A stretch of DNA of 64,000 nucleotides from the NCBI GenBank assembly GCA_965223085.1, contig OZ244981.1, positions 1,612,001 through 1,676,000 of the forward strand, in the 5' to 3' direction. Shown piece by piece: positions 1-8,616 of this stretch. Position 1 is the stretch's first letter; every line of letters starts with the position of its first letter. The translations under genes were made by a program, and so were the position numbers. This stretch comes from CBDCVO01 sp965223085 (GTDB lineage: Bacteria; Pseudomonadota; Gammaproteobacteria; Ga0077536). The notes under the pieces were generated by a model. That model was not told the DNA's origin and did no database searches. It worked only from the letters and a program-made list of their open reading frames with translations.

Positions 1-62
1 GAGGGGTTCAGATCCTGGCCTTTCGGCCGCTACAGACGAAGGTTCCTCAGAAAATACCCGCC

Positions 63-1469
63 ATGGCCTTCGTCTACATTCGCGCCGCACAACACCGGGA
101 CTTGCCGGGCGCCGGATTCGACAGCGTCGGATCAGTCTTTGGTCATTACGATGCTTACCTCAAAGCAGGTTCGGTGGCGCGTGGCTTCGTGGTTAACGCG
201 CGCGACGCGGACGAGCGTGCGGCAGTCGTGACGCAAATTCGTGCGGATAAGCAGCACTGCTTGAAACCAGTATTTGTGGTCAACGGTACGAGCAGTGAGG
301 ACGATTACTTAAGCGATGGCGCGGTCGGGAGCGTAGACGAGCTGCACAAGAGAGCGCAGGTCATCAACGATCTTGCTGCGAACTTGCAAGGCGCCGACAT
401 TCCTGAGCATAAAGAGGACCGCTTGTTGCGTTATCTCTACATGCGCCCGGACAAAGTACTCGAACCCGTGTGTGCATGGCACCACCGCGAAATTTACCAC
501 TACCCCATTGTCGAAGCGCTCGCACACGAGCCGACCGGTCAGGCGCAGTGGCTCGCCAGCCTGGTGCAAAGACAGCTGTTAGAACCCGTCGATTTACGCG
601 ACCGGATCCGCCTGTGTGCGGATTGCAACGATGCGCATGTGAGCTTTATCGATGTATGTTCCAGCTGCGGCCACATCGAGATAGAGCAAGAATCGTTTTT
701 GCATTGTTATACCTGCGGCTTCGTCGCACCGCAAAACGACTTCATTAGCGCCACCGGTCTGCAGTGCGGCAAATGCCACGTGCAGCTCAGACATATCGGT
801 GTTGATTACGACCGCACGCTCGACAATTTTGTATGCCACGCTTGCCAACACATTTTTCCTGAGCCGGACATAAAATCGCGTTGCCATATTTGCGGCTGGC
901 GCGGCGACGCTGACGATCTACTCCTGCGGCGCATCGAAACGTTGCGCTTAACCGAAGCGGGTCGTCTGTACGCGCGACGTGACAACATTGCCGATGTCCT
1001 GTCGGTGCTCGACGGACTGAATTACGCTAATCCGGGTTATTTCGCTTACATGGCGGATTGGTTCATCAAGCTGTCGCGCCGCTACCCCGATACGCCGTTC
1101 GGCCTGCTAGTCGTCAGTCTTAGCAACGTTATCGAGCTTACGGAAAGTATCGGGCGTAACCAAGTCATGTTGATGTTGGACGGTCTCGGCGAACGCCTGC
1201 GGGAGTTGATCCGTACTACGGACATTGCAACCAGGACCAGCGATTCGATGTTTTGGTTGTTACTGCCGCATACGCCGGCGAGCGGATGCGAGGTCGTTGC
1301 ACAGCGCGTCAAAGAGTTTCAGGCGCAAACCCGACAAATCGGCGGCGCCGAATTGCAAATTGCTACAGCCTTCGTGGTGGGTCCGGACAATATTGCCGCG
1401 AGTGAGGACGCCGCCTTAGTCATGGCGCGCCTGCGCAGTCAGGTGAGTGGTGATGGACATCTTCACTGA
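63..1469 (+). CDS. TackOD1 / zinc-ribbon protein with degenerate GGDEF domain
   Basis: Probable regulatory or scaffold protein of the exopolysaccharide operon that follows. Residues about 100-320 carry a run of Cys-x2-Cys pairs (CADC, CSSC, CYTC, CGKC, CHAC, CHIC), the metal-binding pattern of TackOD1-type proteins. The C-terminal 130 residues have a GGDEF-like fold pattern (PFGLLVVSLSNV, then TSDSMFWLLLPHT), but the GGDEF signature is replaced by SDSMF, so cyclic-di-GMP synthesis is unlikely. The ATG at 63 is the first start seen, but the frame stays open without a stop to the window edge, so the true start may lie upstream. The stop overlaps the start of the glycosyltransferase gene. Family name is from recall of conserved families; the function is inferred from context. 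Confidence 0.75.
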   Translation: MAFVYIRAAQHRDLPGAGFDSVGSVFGHYDAYLKAGSVARGFVVNARDADERAAVVTQIRADKQHCLKPVFVVNGTSSEDDYLSDGAVGSVDELHKRAQVINDLAANLQGADIPEHKEDRLLRYLYMRPDKVLEPVCAWHHREIYHYPIVEALAHEPTGQAQWLASLVQRQLLEPVDLRDRIRLCADCNDAHVSFIDVCSSCGHIEIEQESFLHCYTCGFVAPQNDFISATGLQCGKCHVQLRHIGVDYDRTLDNFVCHACQHIFPEPDIKSRCHICGWRGDADDLLLRRIETLRLTEAGRLYARRDNIADVLSVLDGLNYANPGYFAYMADWFIKLSRRYPDTPFGLLVVSLSNVIELTESIGRNQVMLMLDGLGERLRELIRTTDIATRTSDSMFWLLLPHTPASGCEVVAQRVKEFQAQTRQIGGAELQIATAFVVGPDNIAASEDAALVMARLRSQVSGDGHLH

Positions 1470-2796
1470 GCTCGCGACTAGCTGGTTCGTATTTCTTGGT
1501 CTGATCAACCAGCTGTGGTCTGAAGGTCCGGTCCAGATCGCATTAAAGTTTATTCCGTTTGTGCTGTTTTTCGAATTGCCGGTACAGCTATTGATGATGT
1601 TTGGGGTGTTGCGCTGGGCGACATTACGGCAAAACGATGTCCGTTGGGATGCGCCGTTCTATCCTAAAGTCTCGTGCGTCATTCTCTGCTATTCCGAAGG
1701 GGAGGATGTGATAAGTACCATTCAATCCCTTACGGAGCAGATCTATCCTGGGCACATAGAACTCGTAGCTGTTATAGATGGCTCCATCCGTAACGCGGAA
1801 ACGTACCGAGCTGTGAAGCGCTGTGTTAAGTACGTTAATGCCCAAGCTAGCCGTTCAATTCGGGTGCTTCCTAAGAGCCAGCGAGGTGGCCGAGTTTCTA
1901 GTATTAATCTCGGTCTGAGTTGTGCTTCCGGCGAAGTCATCATGGTGCTCGACGGGGACACGTCGTTTGACAACGACATGGTCGCAAATGCAATTCCACA
2001 TTTTCAAGACCCTAACGTCGTCGCCGTCTCGGGTAATCTTCGTGTTCGCAACGCCCGTGAGTCGATAGCGACGCGTCTGCAGGCTATCGAGTACATGCTT
2101 TCGATTCACGCAAGTCGCATCGGTCTCGATCAATTCAACGCGGTAAATAACGTCTCGGGTGCATTCGGAGTCTTCCGCCGTAGCTTTGTAGAGCATATAG
2201 GTGGCTGGGATAGCGGCACCGCTGAAGACCTCGATATGACGATCCGAATAAAAAAATATTTTGCCCGACATCCACAATTACGGATCAGGTTTGAGCCTTA
2301 TGCTATCGGCCACACCGATGTGCCGGGCACGGTGCTGGGATTTTTCAACCAACGTTTGCGTTGGGACGGCGATCTTTTTTACGTCTATTTTCGTAAATAC
2401 CGCAGCGCCCTACGCCCTCAATTACTCGGCTGGACCAATTTCATTTTGATCATGTGGACAGGCGTCTTTTTTCAGATTCTTTTACCGCTTGGGATCATGA
2501 TTTACACGACGTATATCTTTTTCGTTTATTCAGCGTCTTTCGTGATCGGCGTGCTGATGTTCGTCTATTGCTTCTACCTCGCCATGACCATGGCATTCTT
2601 TCTGGAGTATTTATTGTTGGTATCCGAACGTCCACGCCAAGATTTACAACTCGCATGGGTACTGCCGCTCTATCCATTGCTTACCTTCGCGAGTCGCATA
2701 TGGTCGGGCGTGGCGACATTAGCTGAGCTCTTTATGCGCTCGCACTTAGATTCTTCCATGGCACCCTGGTGGGTGTTGAAAAAGACGAAATTTTAA
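1453..2796 (+). CDS. Membrane glycosyltransferase family 2 (polysaccharide synthase-like)
   Basis: Inner-membrane processive-type GT2, likely polymerising an exopolysaccharide from nucleotide sugars. An N-terminal membrane segment (about residues 20-45) is followed by a GT-A domain with VILCYSEGE, the nucleotide-sugar-binding DxD in VLDGDTSFDND, the acceptor-site motif AEDLDMTI and the product-binding QRLRW, which is the PgaC/BcsA/NodC-like order. At least three more membrane segments follow at the C terminus. GTG codons at 1447 and 1450 precede the ATG at 1453 in frame; ATG is chosen. The gene overlaps the upstream gene by 17 bases, indicating translational coupling. The sugar is unknown. 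Confidence 0.85.
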   Translation: MDIFTELATSWFVFLGLINQLWSEGPVQIALKFIPFVLFFELPVQLLMMFGVLRWATLRQNDVRWDAPFYPKVSCVILCYSEGEDVISTIQSLTEQIYPGHIELVAVIDGSIRNAETYRAVKRCVKYVNAQASRSIRVLPKSQRGGRVSSINLGLSCASGEVIMVLDGDTSFDNDMVANAIPHFQDPNVVAVSGNLRVRNARESIATRLQAIEYMLSIHASRIGLDQFNAVNNVSGAFGVFRRSFVEHIGGWDSGTAEDLDMTIRIKKYFARHPQLRIRFEPYAIGHTDVPGTVLGFFNQRLRWDGDLFYVYFRKYRSALRPQLLGWTNFILIMWTGVFFQILLPLGIMIYTTYIFFVYSASFVIGVLMFVYCFYLAMTMAFFLEYLLLVSERPRQDLQLAWVLPLYPLLTFASRIWSGVATLAELFMRSHLDSSMAPWWVLKKTKF

Positions 2797-2818
2797 CGCC
2801 TCTCCTGCAGCACCAAAA

Positions 2819-4897
2819 GTGAAACATCTACACGCACTAGTATTTGTTATTGCTTTTTCTGCTACTACGGCGTCAGCGGTCGAGTGGTCCTTGCCGGCAT
2901 TGGAAGAGCAGCTTGAGCACGCCTTAACTGTTCAAATCGCTGCTGCAGAGACCTCGATACAAAGCTCCCGGCTCGCTGAACGACGTGCCCGGTCTGGTTG
3001 GAAAATCGTTAGCGGTGTGAGCCTAGCGGACAACGAGGAGTCGACCGGTATTGGGGGAACACGTGAATTTAAAGCGCTCGCCGGTCGTATTGGTTTGCAA
3101 TATCCGCTGTTCGGATCGCGCTTGGAGGAGCAACTCTCGTTATTGGAGAGCGCCAGTGGATTGAAGGTTGCGCAAGCCCGCGAGGAAATCGTCGGTCGCG
3201 AAGCACTCGAATTGCTGCGCCGTCGCTACATTCGCTATTGGATGAACCAACGCAAACTAAGTCTCGTGCGTAGGTATATCGATCAAGAAACATCAGTTAT
3301 GAATATCCTAGACCGTCGTCGCGACGAAGGTCTTTTATTAGAAGCCGATCGCCTCGAATTCGCTGCCAGTTTTGATGCGACGCGGAGTCTTCTGGCGAAA
3401 TACGATGCCGAACAAGCGCAAGACTTGGCGGTAATTTCTGCGTTGACTGGGCAGCCACCGGTACAGTTTGTCGCCAACTACCCGGAACTCGCGCCGCCTT
3501 GTCTGCGCGAACGCGCATTGCTTGCTGCGGTGCAGCGCCACCCAGAGCTTGAAGCCCTTGCGGCTCACATCGAAGCGCGCGCGGACGAGCGCTATTTCTC
3601 CCCGAGCCGGGCCATCGAGTCCAACGTAAGCCTTACACACGCGGTGGTGCACGAACTTCCCGAAGCGATCACGGGGACCAGCGCAACGGTGAATATGAAC
3701 ATACGTCTACCGTTGAACGTCATGGCGGCGGCGGCGGCGAGTCGTGATGTTGCCAGTGCCGAACTAAGTAAGGCGCGCCTTGATTATCAGCTGGGTCAAC
3801 AGGCTTTAGAACAGAAGACGCGACGCTTGCTCGCGCTGCATCGCACTCGACGCCACGAATCGAAACTCGCTCAAGCGCGCTTGGCAGCCAAAGACGAAGA
3901 TATGCGCGAAAAGGATTTACGCGCCCAACTTCTCCCCGGTGATGTGCAGGAGCAGTTGCAGCAAGCGTACTACAGATATTTTGAAATCGCGCTCACCACG
4001 ATCGAAGCGGAGTCGTTGGTGTTAGACAGTGAAGCGCAACTGCTAGCGCTGGCACCGCAGGGTTGCGCGCTTGCAAGAAGCGCAGGTCATGCGCGTGCAT
4101 CCAATGCGCCGGGACGAAACAAATCCTCGATGGGTGTTTACCTTTGGCAGTCCCACTTTTTGTTGGCACAACCGGAGATACCTAATTCCGTTTGGGATGA
4201 GTTTGCGGCGCGCGGAATCGATCGCTTACTGGTGTCCTTAGATGGGGCGCAAATTGAGCAACTACAAAGCTTGCGCGGTGCGACTACCTTGCAGCATTTG
4301 ATCTCGGCAGCGACACGGCGAGGCTTCACCGTCGAGCTGCTACTTGCCGAACCGACATGGATATTGCCTGCCTACCGAGCGCAGTTGTTGACTACGATCG
4401 AACGTTTGAGCGATTACGATTTTGCCGCCTTGCATTTAGACCTCGAACCGAACCAGCTGGAAGGGCAGGGTTGGGACGAAACACAGCTACTCGAAGAGCT
4501 AATAGCGACCCTAGCCGCGGCCAAAAACACCAGTCCGTGGCCCATCGGGTTTAGTGTGCATCCCCGCTACATGGGGGTTGCAACCACACAGGGTAGTTTT
4601 GGCGAGCGCCTCGCTGGGTTGGACCTCGCAGAAATCACCTTAATGGCCTATGTGGCAAACCCGCGCCGCGTACACGAGATTACCGCACCACTGCTCGAAA
4701 CTTATGCGCAGACCAAGTTCAGTATCGCCCAGAGCATCGAAGATTTTCTGCCGCCCGAGGAAACCCATGCCAAGCGTAGCTTGAGCGAGTTTCACGACCG
4801 CATGGATGAGTTAGCCGGTTTGTTCGATCACCGTAATTTCAACGGCATCTTGGTGCAGGCATGGCGATATTATCGATATATGAGCCAGGGGCCGTAA
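2819..4897 (+). CDS. Fusion: TolC-like outer-membrane channel plus GH18-like hydrolase barrel
   Basis: 692 residues with GTG start and a signal peptide (KHLHALVFVIAFSATTASA). Residues about 25-425 look like an OEP/TolC channel: long amphipathic helices rich in Ala, Arg, Glu and Leu, arranged as two similar halves. From residue 438 (MGVYLWQSHF) the protein changes to an alpha/beta-barrel of about 250 residues. LHLDLEP at 538-544 places a D-x-E pair where GH18-type enzymes have their acid, and ITLMAY is the later barrel strand typical of that superfamily. Known polysaccharide exporters (Pga, Pel) use a separate hydrolase or deacetylase and a separate outer-membrane protein; here both appear to be one chain. 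Downstream, the HlyD gene begins 5 bases after the stop. Substrate and activity are unproven. Confidence 0.75.
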   Translation: MKHLHALVFVIAFSATTASAVEWSLPALEEQLEHALTVQIAAAETSIQSSRLAERRARSGWKIVSGVSLADNEESTGIGGTREFKALAGRIGLQYPLFGSRLEEQLSLLESASGLKVAQAREEIVGREALELLRRRYIRYWMNQRKLSLVRRYIDQETSVMNILDRRRDEGLLLEADRLEFAASFDATRSLLAKYDAEQAQDLAVISALTGQPPVQFVANYPELAPPCLRERALLAAVQRHPELEALAAHIEARADERYFSPSRAIESNVSLTHAVVHELPEAITGTSATVNMNIRLPLNVMAAAAASRDVASAELSKARLDYQLGQQALEQKTRRLLALHRTRRHESKLAQARLAAKDEDMREKDLRAQLLPGDVQEQLQQAYYRYFEIALTTIEAESLVLDSEAQLLALAPQGCALARSAGHARASNAPGRNKSSMGVYLWQSHFLLAQPEIPNSVWDEFAARGIDRLLVSLDGAQIEQLQSLRGATTLQHLISAATRRGFTVELLLAEPTWILPAYRAQLLTTIERLSDYDFAALHLDLEPNQLEGQGWDETQLLEELIATLAAAKNTSPWPIGFSVHPRYMGVATTQGSFGERLAGLDLAEITLMAYVANPRRVHEITAPLLETYAQTKFSIAQSIEDFLPPEETHAKRSLSEFHDRMDELAGLFDHRNFNGILVQAWRYYRYMSQGP

Positions 4898-4901
4898 GCT
4901 T

Positions 4902-6029
4902 GTGAAGCCAAAGTTCTACAGTGCTACACGTAACCGTCCCGAGGAAACGGACGGACTCAACGTACCCTATGCACCTGCGAAAAGAAAAGTACCGCAATGG
5001 CGTTGGTATCTAATATTGGTTGTCGTCGCCAGTCCCTTGCTGTATTTCGCCGCGCGCGGTCTCTATGGCGTTGCGGTGATCGCTGCACCTGGAAACATTC
5101 TGCTCGAGCAGCATGAACTTCGCGCCGCGGTAGCGGGGTTCGTCGAACGTATGACTTACGAAATCGGTGATCTGGTCGAGGCGGGCACGCCAATCTTAGA
5201 ACTCAAGGATCCAGGTCTAGAGGAACGCCAACTCCGACTCGAGCGTGAGCTCAGTACGTTGAAGCGGGACATTCCCCAGAACTTCCCGAAAATCATGCAG
5301 GTGCTTAAAACCCAAGTCTCAATTGCTGAGCGTATCGTGCGTGACCGCAGCAACGCCCACCGTGCCATGCAGGAGCTTTTTTCGGCGGGTGCCGCGACCC
5401 GTGCCGAAGTCCAGTTAGCTTCAAGTCGGCTGGCGGAAGCAGAATCGAATCTGCAAAGTACCAAGCTCGATCTGGCTCACGAGCTCAAGCGCGCCCGTGC
5501 ACTTGACGACGTTGATTACGATAATGCCGTTATTAGGATCGAAACCGAATTGGATTTGGTCGACTTTCGCCGTTCGCAAATGAGCCATCGCAGCAGCTAC
5601 GACGGTCGCGTCATTGACGTTTATGTGACGGAAGGTGAATTCGTCAGCGAAGGTACGCCACTGTTATTAGTCGGGCAGTTAGATAAACCTGAAGTAATCG
5701 CCTATTTGGAACCAAAACATGCGCAAAGCGTAAAAGAAGGCGGGACCGCGACAGTGCGCTTTCCAGATCGTACCATTCTGAAAGCCCGGGTCGTGCGTGA
5801 TCCTATTTTAACTAAACGCATGCCCGCGGAACTCGTCAGCACATTTGGCCAAAGACCGATGGCCGTCATGCTAAATCTCAATCCCGAGCACGGCATTCCG
5901 CGCGACAAGCTGATACACGGCTTACCAATCACGGTCCGCTTCCATTATCCGTGGGAAAACCGTTTTACGGCGACGCTCAACCGCTGGTTTGGTCGAACTG
6001 CGCACACGGCAAGCGCGGCCATCAACTAG
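4902..6029 (+). CDS. HlyD-family periplasmic adaptor (membrane fusion protein)
   Basis: 375-residue adaptor likely linking the inner-membrane synthase to the TolC-like channel encoded just upstream. One membrane segment at about residues 32-55 follows a basic N terminus. Then come the first half of a biotinyl-lipoyl-like domain (VAGFVERMTYEIGDLVEAG), a long coiled-coil hairpin (about 105-195), the second lipoyl half (YDGRVIDVYVTEGEFV) and a beta-barrel ending. The start is GTG, 5 bases after the upstream stop. It resembles the Alg44/HlyD class of adaptors, but no PilZ domain is seen. It is the last gene of the operon; the next gene converges on it. Confidence 0.85.
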   Translation: MKPKFYSATRNRPEETDGLNVPYAPAKRKVPQWRWYLILVVVASPLLYFAARGLYGVAVIAAPGNILLEQHELRAAVAGFVERMTYEIGDLVEAGTPILELKDPGLEERQLRLERELSTLKRDIPQNFPKIMQVLKTQVSIAERIVRDRSNAHRAMQELFSAGAATRAEVQLASSRLAEAESNLQSTKLDLAHELKRARALDDVDYDNAVIRIETELDLVDFRRSQMSHRSSYDGRVIDVYVTEGEFVSEGTPLLLVGQLDKPEVIAYLEPKHAQSVKEGGTATVRFPDRTILKARVVRDPILTKRMPAELVSTFGQRPMAVMLNLNPEHGIPRDKLIHGLPITVRFHYPWENRFTATLNRWFGRTAHTASAAIN

Positions 6030-6083
6030 CTAAAGATTACTATGACACCTACGTTCACAGAGCCTCGGGGTGTTTCACTCGGG

Positions 6084-6704
6084 CTAGCGTCGCGCGTAGA
6101 ACCAATCGTGGGCGGCGCCGCTGGCGATAACGCCTAATAGGGGTAACAACCAGCGCCCGCCGCTTTCCGTAAAAAGCATCCACGCGAGCGTGGGTGTCGT
6201 GGGCAGTTCAACTTGGCTCTGTTCAAACAATTCTTGAAACGCGATCTCTATTTGTCCCGCGAGTAGAAACGGTGTTGTCAAGATCGTCACTACCACGCCG
6301 ATCACGATCCCCGCGAATAGCAGGGCGCCGCGATAAGCCCAAGTCGGTGTCGGCCACGCACAGAGTCCAGTAAACAGAATAACGAGCGGTAAGACAAAAT
6401 GGGGCAAGTGGGTGCGCGCCGAGAACTGAGCTCCCTGCGGGACAAATTGAAACGCATCGATCAGACGCGGGTGTTCTAGGGTCGCGTTCAGCAGGATCGC
6501 GGCGTTACCCTGATATTCGCCGAGCGTGAGGACGTGAGAAAAATCGGGCTGGATTAGATTGAGCGTGCTTGCACACAGCGGCAATAGGGCGCGCGCTAAC
6601 GGCGCCGCGAGCAACAGCAGCGCCGCGCAGACAAGCGTAGCCGCGCACAATAAGCGTATCGGCAAGCGATAGGCGTGCTTAGCTAGCAGCGGTCCTGTGA
6701 TCAT
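6084..6704 (-). CDS. Exosortase H-associated membrane protein
   Basis: 206 residues with about four hydrophobic segments: residues 14-40 (CAATLVCAALLLLAAPLA), 105-120, 125-150 and one at the C terminus (WLLPLLGVIASGAA). It starts inside the end of the exosortase gene with a 26-base overlap, and this tight pairing is the main reason for the call: many XrtH loci have a second small membrane protein of this size. The periplasmic stretch at residues 45-100 has no catalytic motif I recognise. Its exact role in the sorting system is unknown. Confidence 0.6.
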   Translation of the reverse strand: MITGPLLAKHAYRLPIRLLCAATLVCAALLLLAAPLARALLPLCASTLNLIQPDFSHVLTLGEYQGNAAILLNATLEHPRLIDAFQFVPQGAQFSARTHLPHFVLPLVILFTGLCAWPTPTWAYRGALLFAGIVIGVVVTILTTPFLLAGQIEIAFQELFEQSQVELPTTPTLAWMLFTESGGRWLLPLLGVIASGAAHDWFYARR

Positions 6705-7200
6705 TGATCCACCAGGAAAAAAACAAGCTGATGATGACGATGAGCATTAAGGGCACGATGAGGGTGTGCAGCACGACAAACCAATCGCGGGCGTAAGCCG
6801 CCACAAAATAGAGGCCGACGATGCGCGCCAGATTGAGCAAGTACACCAAGACAATGCCGTACAACACACCCAGCAATTTACGCGGCCACGGCATCGAAAA
6901 CGCGAGTAAGGCGGCGGCGAGCAGGAACAAAATACCCGCGCCATCGCAACCTCGTACGACGACGAGGGATGCCGCCGAAGAGCGCAGCAGACCCCCATCC
7001 GCGGCGACGTTCTCGGCCGGCACGAGCAGATTAATCAATGCTGCACACGGTTCGATGATCAAATAACGGTAGACGACTTCAATGAGCACGTTATTGGGGA
7101 TCGCCATGTAAGCGCCGTACATGACTGCAAAACCGATCCCAAAAAAAACCATAAACCAACACGCTTCGCGTCGGGGTTGCGACGTCTCGGTCCTCAGCAT
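6679..7200 (-). CDS. xrtH: Exosortase H (membrane transpeptidase-like sorting enzyme)
   Basis: 173 residues, almost entirely membrane-embedded. The exosortase catalytic triad is visible: Cys85 in VVRGCDGAG, Arg126 in NLARIVGLYF and His145 in VVLHTLIVP. Small size and the RGCDGAG signature fit exosortase H, which processes proteins with an IPTLxxWG-CTERM tail for surface or exopolysaccharide-linked export. The ATG at 7200 is chosen: the frame is open further upstream to 7329, but that part is poor in hydrophobic residues and looks non-coding. No substrate with such a tail is seen in the window. The nearby exopolysaccharide operon is a suggestive neighbour. Confidence 0.8.
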   Translation of the reverse strand: MLRTETSQPRREACWFMVFFGIGFAVMYGAYMAIPNNVLIEVVYRYLIIEPCAALINLLVPAENVAADGGLLRSSAASLVVVRGCDGAGILFLLAAALLAFSMPWPRKLLGVLYGIVLVYLLNLARIVGLYFVAAYARDWFVVLHTLIVPLMLIVIISLFFSWWINDHRTAAS

Positions 7201-7775
7201 AGTCACAGGATGCGGCCGCTCGGTGCATTCAAGCGCATATATAAAAGTAATTTCTGGGGCTGGATAGGTGAGGATACTACCCTGACACCATGATGCTGTC
7301 TCGCGACGCGCTCTCAGCGAGAGTGCCAATGGACAGTAAATGGAGACCTGCCAGTTTTTTTGCGCGCGCCAACCGCATCCCGCTCCGGTTTAGCGCGATG
7401 TAATCTGCCGGCCGTTGCTACTGCCTCGCCGCAAGGATTTTGTGCTATTTGCCGTTTATCGTCCGTGGCATTGCCACAATAGTCTTCTCCCATGTCATCA
7501 AATTGACTGGTTCCCGGCGGCGGGGCCAATTTATCGCCTATCGCAAACCGGCTTGCGATAGACAAGCGCCATTACGCGCTGGCCTGCCTAGGGCAGACCG
7601 AAGGCGTTGCGCGAGATGACCATGGCGGGGTCATTCTCGTCATTCCCCGCGGCCTCGTCATTCACCTGAAAAGGGGAATCCAGTAAGAAAGGTGTACATC
7701 ATCACCGGTACAGGAAACTATCGTTACGGCAACGTAGTGGTACAATCACGGCGAACGCTTCGCGCCATATCCGGT
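7201..7775. other. Gene-free interval with a palindromic repeat
   Basis: No convincing gene in about 575 bases. ATTCCCC (7642-7648) and GGGGAAT (7673-7679) form an inverted pair around a 24-base spacer, and the sequence GTCATTCCCC...GGGGAATCCAG resembles the widespread proteobacterial intergenic palindromes of that type. An AT-rich stretch near 7237-7250 (TATATA on the minus strand) may be the promoter of the exosortase genes. The rest shows nothing I can name. Confidence 0.5.
7636..7684. repeat. Intergenic palindromic element
   Basis: Arms ATTCCCC and GGGGAAT are separated by 24 bases and flanked by GTC and CAG, as in common dispersed intergenic repeats of proteobacteria. Only one copy is evident in this window. 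Confidence 0.4.
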
Positions 7776-8201
7776 TTAGGCTTTGCGCCACATTTTCGTC
7801 CATTGTTGAACGAACTCCGGGGATCCCTGATTGAATCCCGCCAACCCCGGGAATTGTTTGCCGAATTTCGTGCTGAGTTCGTTTTGTTCCTGTATCAAGG
7901 CGTTGAAAGCTTCGATGTTGCGTTGCTGCGTTTCGGTTGCAGCGTCAAATAATGCTTTGAGATTGCCAGAGACGTCATGCGGCGATTCTGTCATTTGTTT
8001 ACCGATTTCCAAGGCGTGGCGCTGGTTCTCAATCACAGATTGTAGGAAATGTTGCCCCACGCGAGCCGCACAATTTTGAGCTTCTTGTACGGATTCTGCG
8101 AATTGGGCCTGCGTCTGCAACAGATAATCGAAATAGCCGCTAAAGGCTGCGGGCGTAAGTCCCGGTAATTCAGCCGTTCCCGGGGATTGCTTGGCGCTCA
8201 T
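7776..8201 (-). CDS. phaP: Phasin family protein (polyhydroxyalkanoate granule coat)
   Basis: 141-residue, soluble, alpha-helical protein without Cys-rich or membrane regions. The order of segments (FSGYFDYLLQTQAQFAES, AARVGQHFLQSVIENQ, NLKALFDAATETQQRNIEAF, ending WTKMWRKA) is typical of phasin_2 proteins that coat PHA granules. The ATG at 8199-8201 is preceded by a good ribosome site GGAGAG about 9 bases upstream; an in-frame extension to 8294 would cover the promoter and is rejected. It is a single gene, divergent from nothing, with IS insertion 145 bases upstream. PHA synthase is not in the window. Confidence 0.8.
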   Translation of the reverse strand: MSAKQSPGTAELPGLTPAAFSGYFDYLLQTQAQFAESVQEAQNCAARVGQHFLQSVIENQRHALEIGKQMTESPHDVSGNLKALFDAATETQQRNIEAFNALIQEQNELSTKFGKQFPGLAGFNQGSPEFVQQWTKMWRKA

Positions 8202-8281
8202 TGTGTCGTCTCTCCATAGTGTGTTATCAAGTTCAAATGCCTTGAAAGCCAGACTTAAAGTTGTTTTGTGCAGCTGCGTTG

Positions 8282-8330
8282 TTGTGCGGCGCACAATATA
8301 CTATAACGGCAACATGACCGATCAAGTCAA
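8282..8330 (-). promoter_or_regulatory. Phasin promoter with palindromic operator
   Basis: On the minus strand TTGACT (8325-8330) and TATAGT (8300-8305) are 19 bases apart, slightly wide. Directly downstream of the -10, TTGTGCGGCGCACAA (plus strand 8282-8296) is a perfect 7+1+7 inverted repeat. Its TGC/GCA-rich character and position over the likely transcript start suit a repressor such as PhaR, which controls phasins; this is inference. Confidence 0.5.
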
Positions 8331-8351
8331 GTTTTTTTTAACAGGACATAT

Positions 8352-8616
8352 ATGGACGCCCGATAAAAATCGGGTCAAAGTTTCCCGTACCCGCGGAATA
8401 AGCGGTATTCAGTAAACCGTTGTCGTCGAACCTTCGATGAATTGACTTTAAAAACGCTCCAAAAAAGTCATGCTAGACATATATTCGGTCTCTTTAAAGC
8501 GAGGGATTGACTCGCTAGGACCCAAATGAGATCCGCACCTGACCGCCCATTCACCCACTCGGTCTAAAAGACCGTGTCCTATTCGGGCTTGAGCCAGGTA
8601 GGAAAAGCCATTTATT
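8352..8616 (-). ncRNA. Candidate IS1111 bridge RNA region
   Basis: The 265 non-coding bases between transposase stop and element end contain three clean hairpins: CCCGAT-AAAA-ATCGGG (8359-8374), GCGAG-7 nt-CTCGC (8499-8515) and CGGTCT-AAA-AGACCG (8560-8574). IS110-family elements encode a structured bridge RNA in a non-coding end, and in the IS1111 group it lies downstream of the transposase as here. Boundaries and guide loops are not determined. Confidence 0.4.

Noticed and set aside
7314..7565. 83-residue minus-strand frame upstream of exosortase
   Set aside because: No recognisable domain or signal; considered as a sorting substrate, but no IPTLxxWG tail, no signal peptide and no hydrophobic end.
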